Below are positions 39,186 to 39,249 of a stretch of DNA of 39,249 nucleotides, piece after piece. The stretch lies in NCBI GenBank assembly GCA_008933705.1, contig WBUN01000045.1:1-39249 (forward strand), given 5' to 3'. Each line of letters opens with the position of its first letter. Positions within the stretch are counted from its first letter, which is position 1. The translations under genes and the position numbers were made by a program. The stretch is from Hyphomicrobiaceae bacterium. GTDB lineage: Bacteria > Pseudomonadota > Alphaproteobacteria > Rhizobiales > Hyphomicrobiaceae. The notes beneath the pieces were generated by a model that saw only the letters and a list, made by a program, of their open reading frames with translations, was not told the origin of the DNA and did no database searches.

Positions 39186-39249
39186 ATTACCCTCCCGCCG
39201 CGACCACGTCCGTCTGCCCCCTCTCCCTCAGCGTCCGGCCACCCTGCGC

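Overview
The window is GC-rich chromosomal DNA (roughly two-thirds G+C by eye) from an alphaproteobacterium, most likely of the order Hyphomicrobiales (Rhizobiales). Four things point there: the wording of RpoB, RpoC and the ribosomal proteins; the fusion of rif, str, S10 and spc gene blocks into one run; the long non-zinc form of S14; and a REP-like palindrome of a kind I recall from this order. I cannot name a genus. Nearly every gene from the left edge to about 35.4 kb lies on the minus strand, so transcription runs from right to left.

In order of transcription, the core is tRNA-Tyr, tRNA-Gly, tuf (copy 2), tRNA-Trp, secE, nusG, rplK, rplA, rplJ, rplL, rpoB, rpoC, rpsL, rpsG, fusA, tuf (copy 1), rpsJ, rplC, rplD, rplW, rplB, rpsS, rplV, rpsC, rplP, rpmC, rpsQ, rplN, rplX, rplE, rpsN, rpsH, rplF, rplR, rpsE, rpmD, rplO, secY, adk. 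Together these supply the beta and beta-prime subunits of RNA polymerase, about half of the ribosomal proteins, three translation-factor genes, the NusG elongation factor, SecY and SecE of the translocon, and adenylate kinase. I see promoter-like sites before tRNA-Tyr, tRNA-Trp and rpsL. Hairpins follow tuf copy 2, rpoC and rpsL, and a leader region precedes rplJ.

After adk the usual genes rpsM, rpsK, rpoA and rplQ do not follow. Instead, 1 to 4566 holds a transglutaminase/DUF2126 (putative amidoligase) protein and, cut by the window edge, a circularly permuted ATP-grasp protein. This pair belongs to a widespread, poorly characterised pathway predicted to form and cleave amide bonds on peptides or proteins. 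It is the nearest thing to an unexplained biological system in the window.

To the right of the tRNA-Tyr promoter, rlmB is divergent on the plus strand. Next come three small predicted secreted proteins rich in Tyr, His, Cys or Arg and one small Gln-rich protein, all on the minus strand and none of known function. The right end has tRNA-Thr(UGU). A 35-bp copy of its 5' end lies 630 bp upstream, and the 595 bp between the copies carry a REP-like palindrome and no convincing gene.

The observations most worth a second look are: the break of synteny after adk; the shortened and altered loop of ribosomal protein L2 beside the peptidyl transferase centre; a terminator-like hairpin whose loop contains the rpsL stop codon; the lysine/alanine-rich N-terminal extension of L5; two identical tuf genes with codon use unlike their neighbours; and the duplicated tRNA-Thr 5' end.
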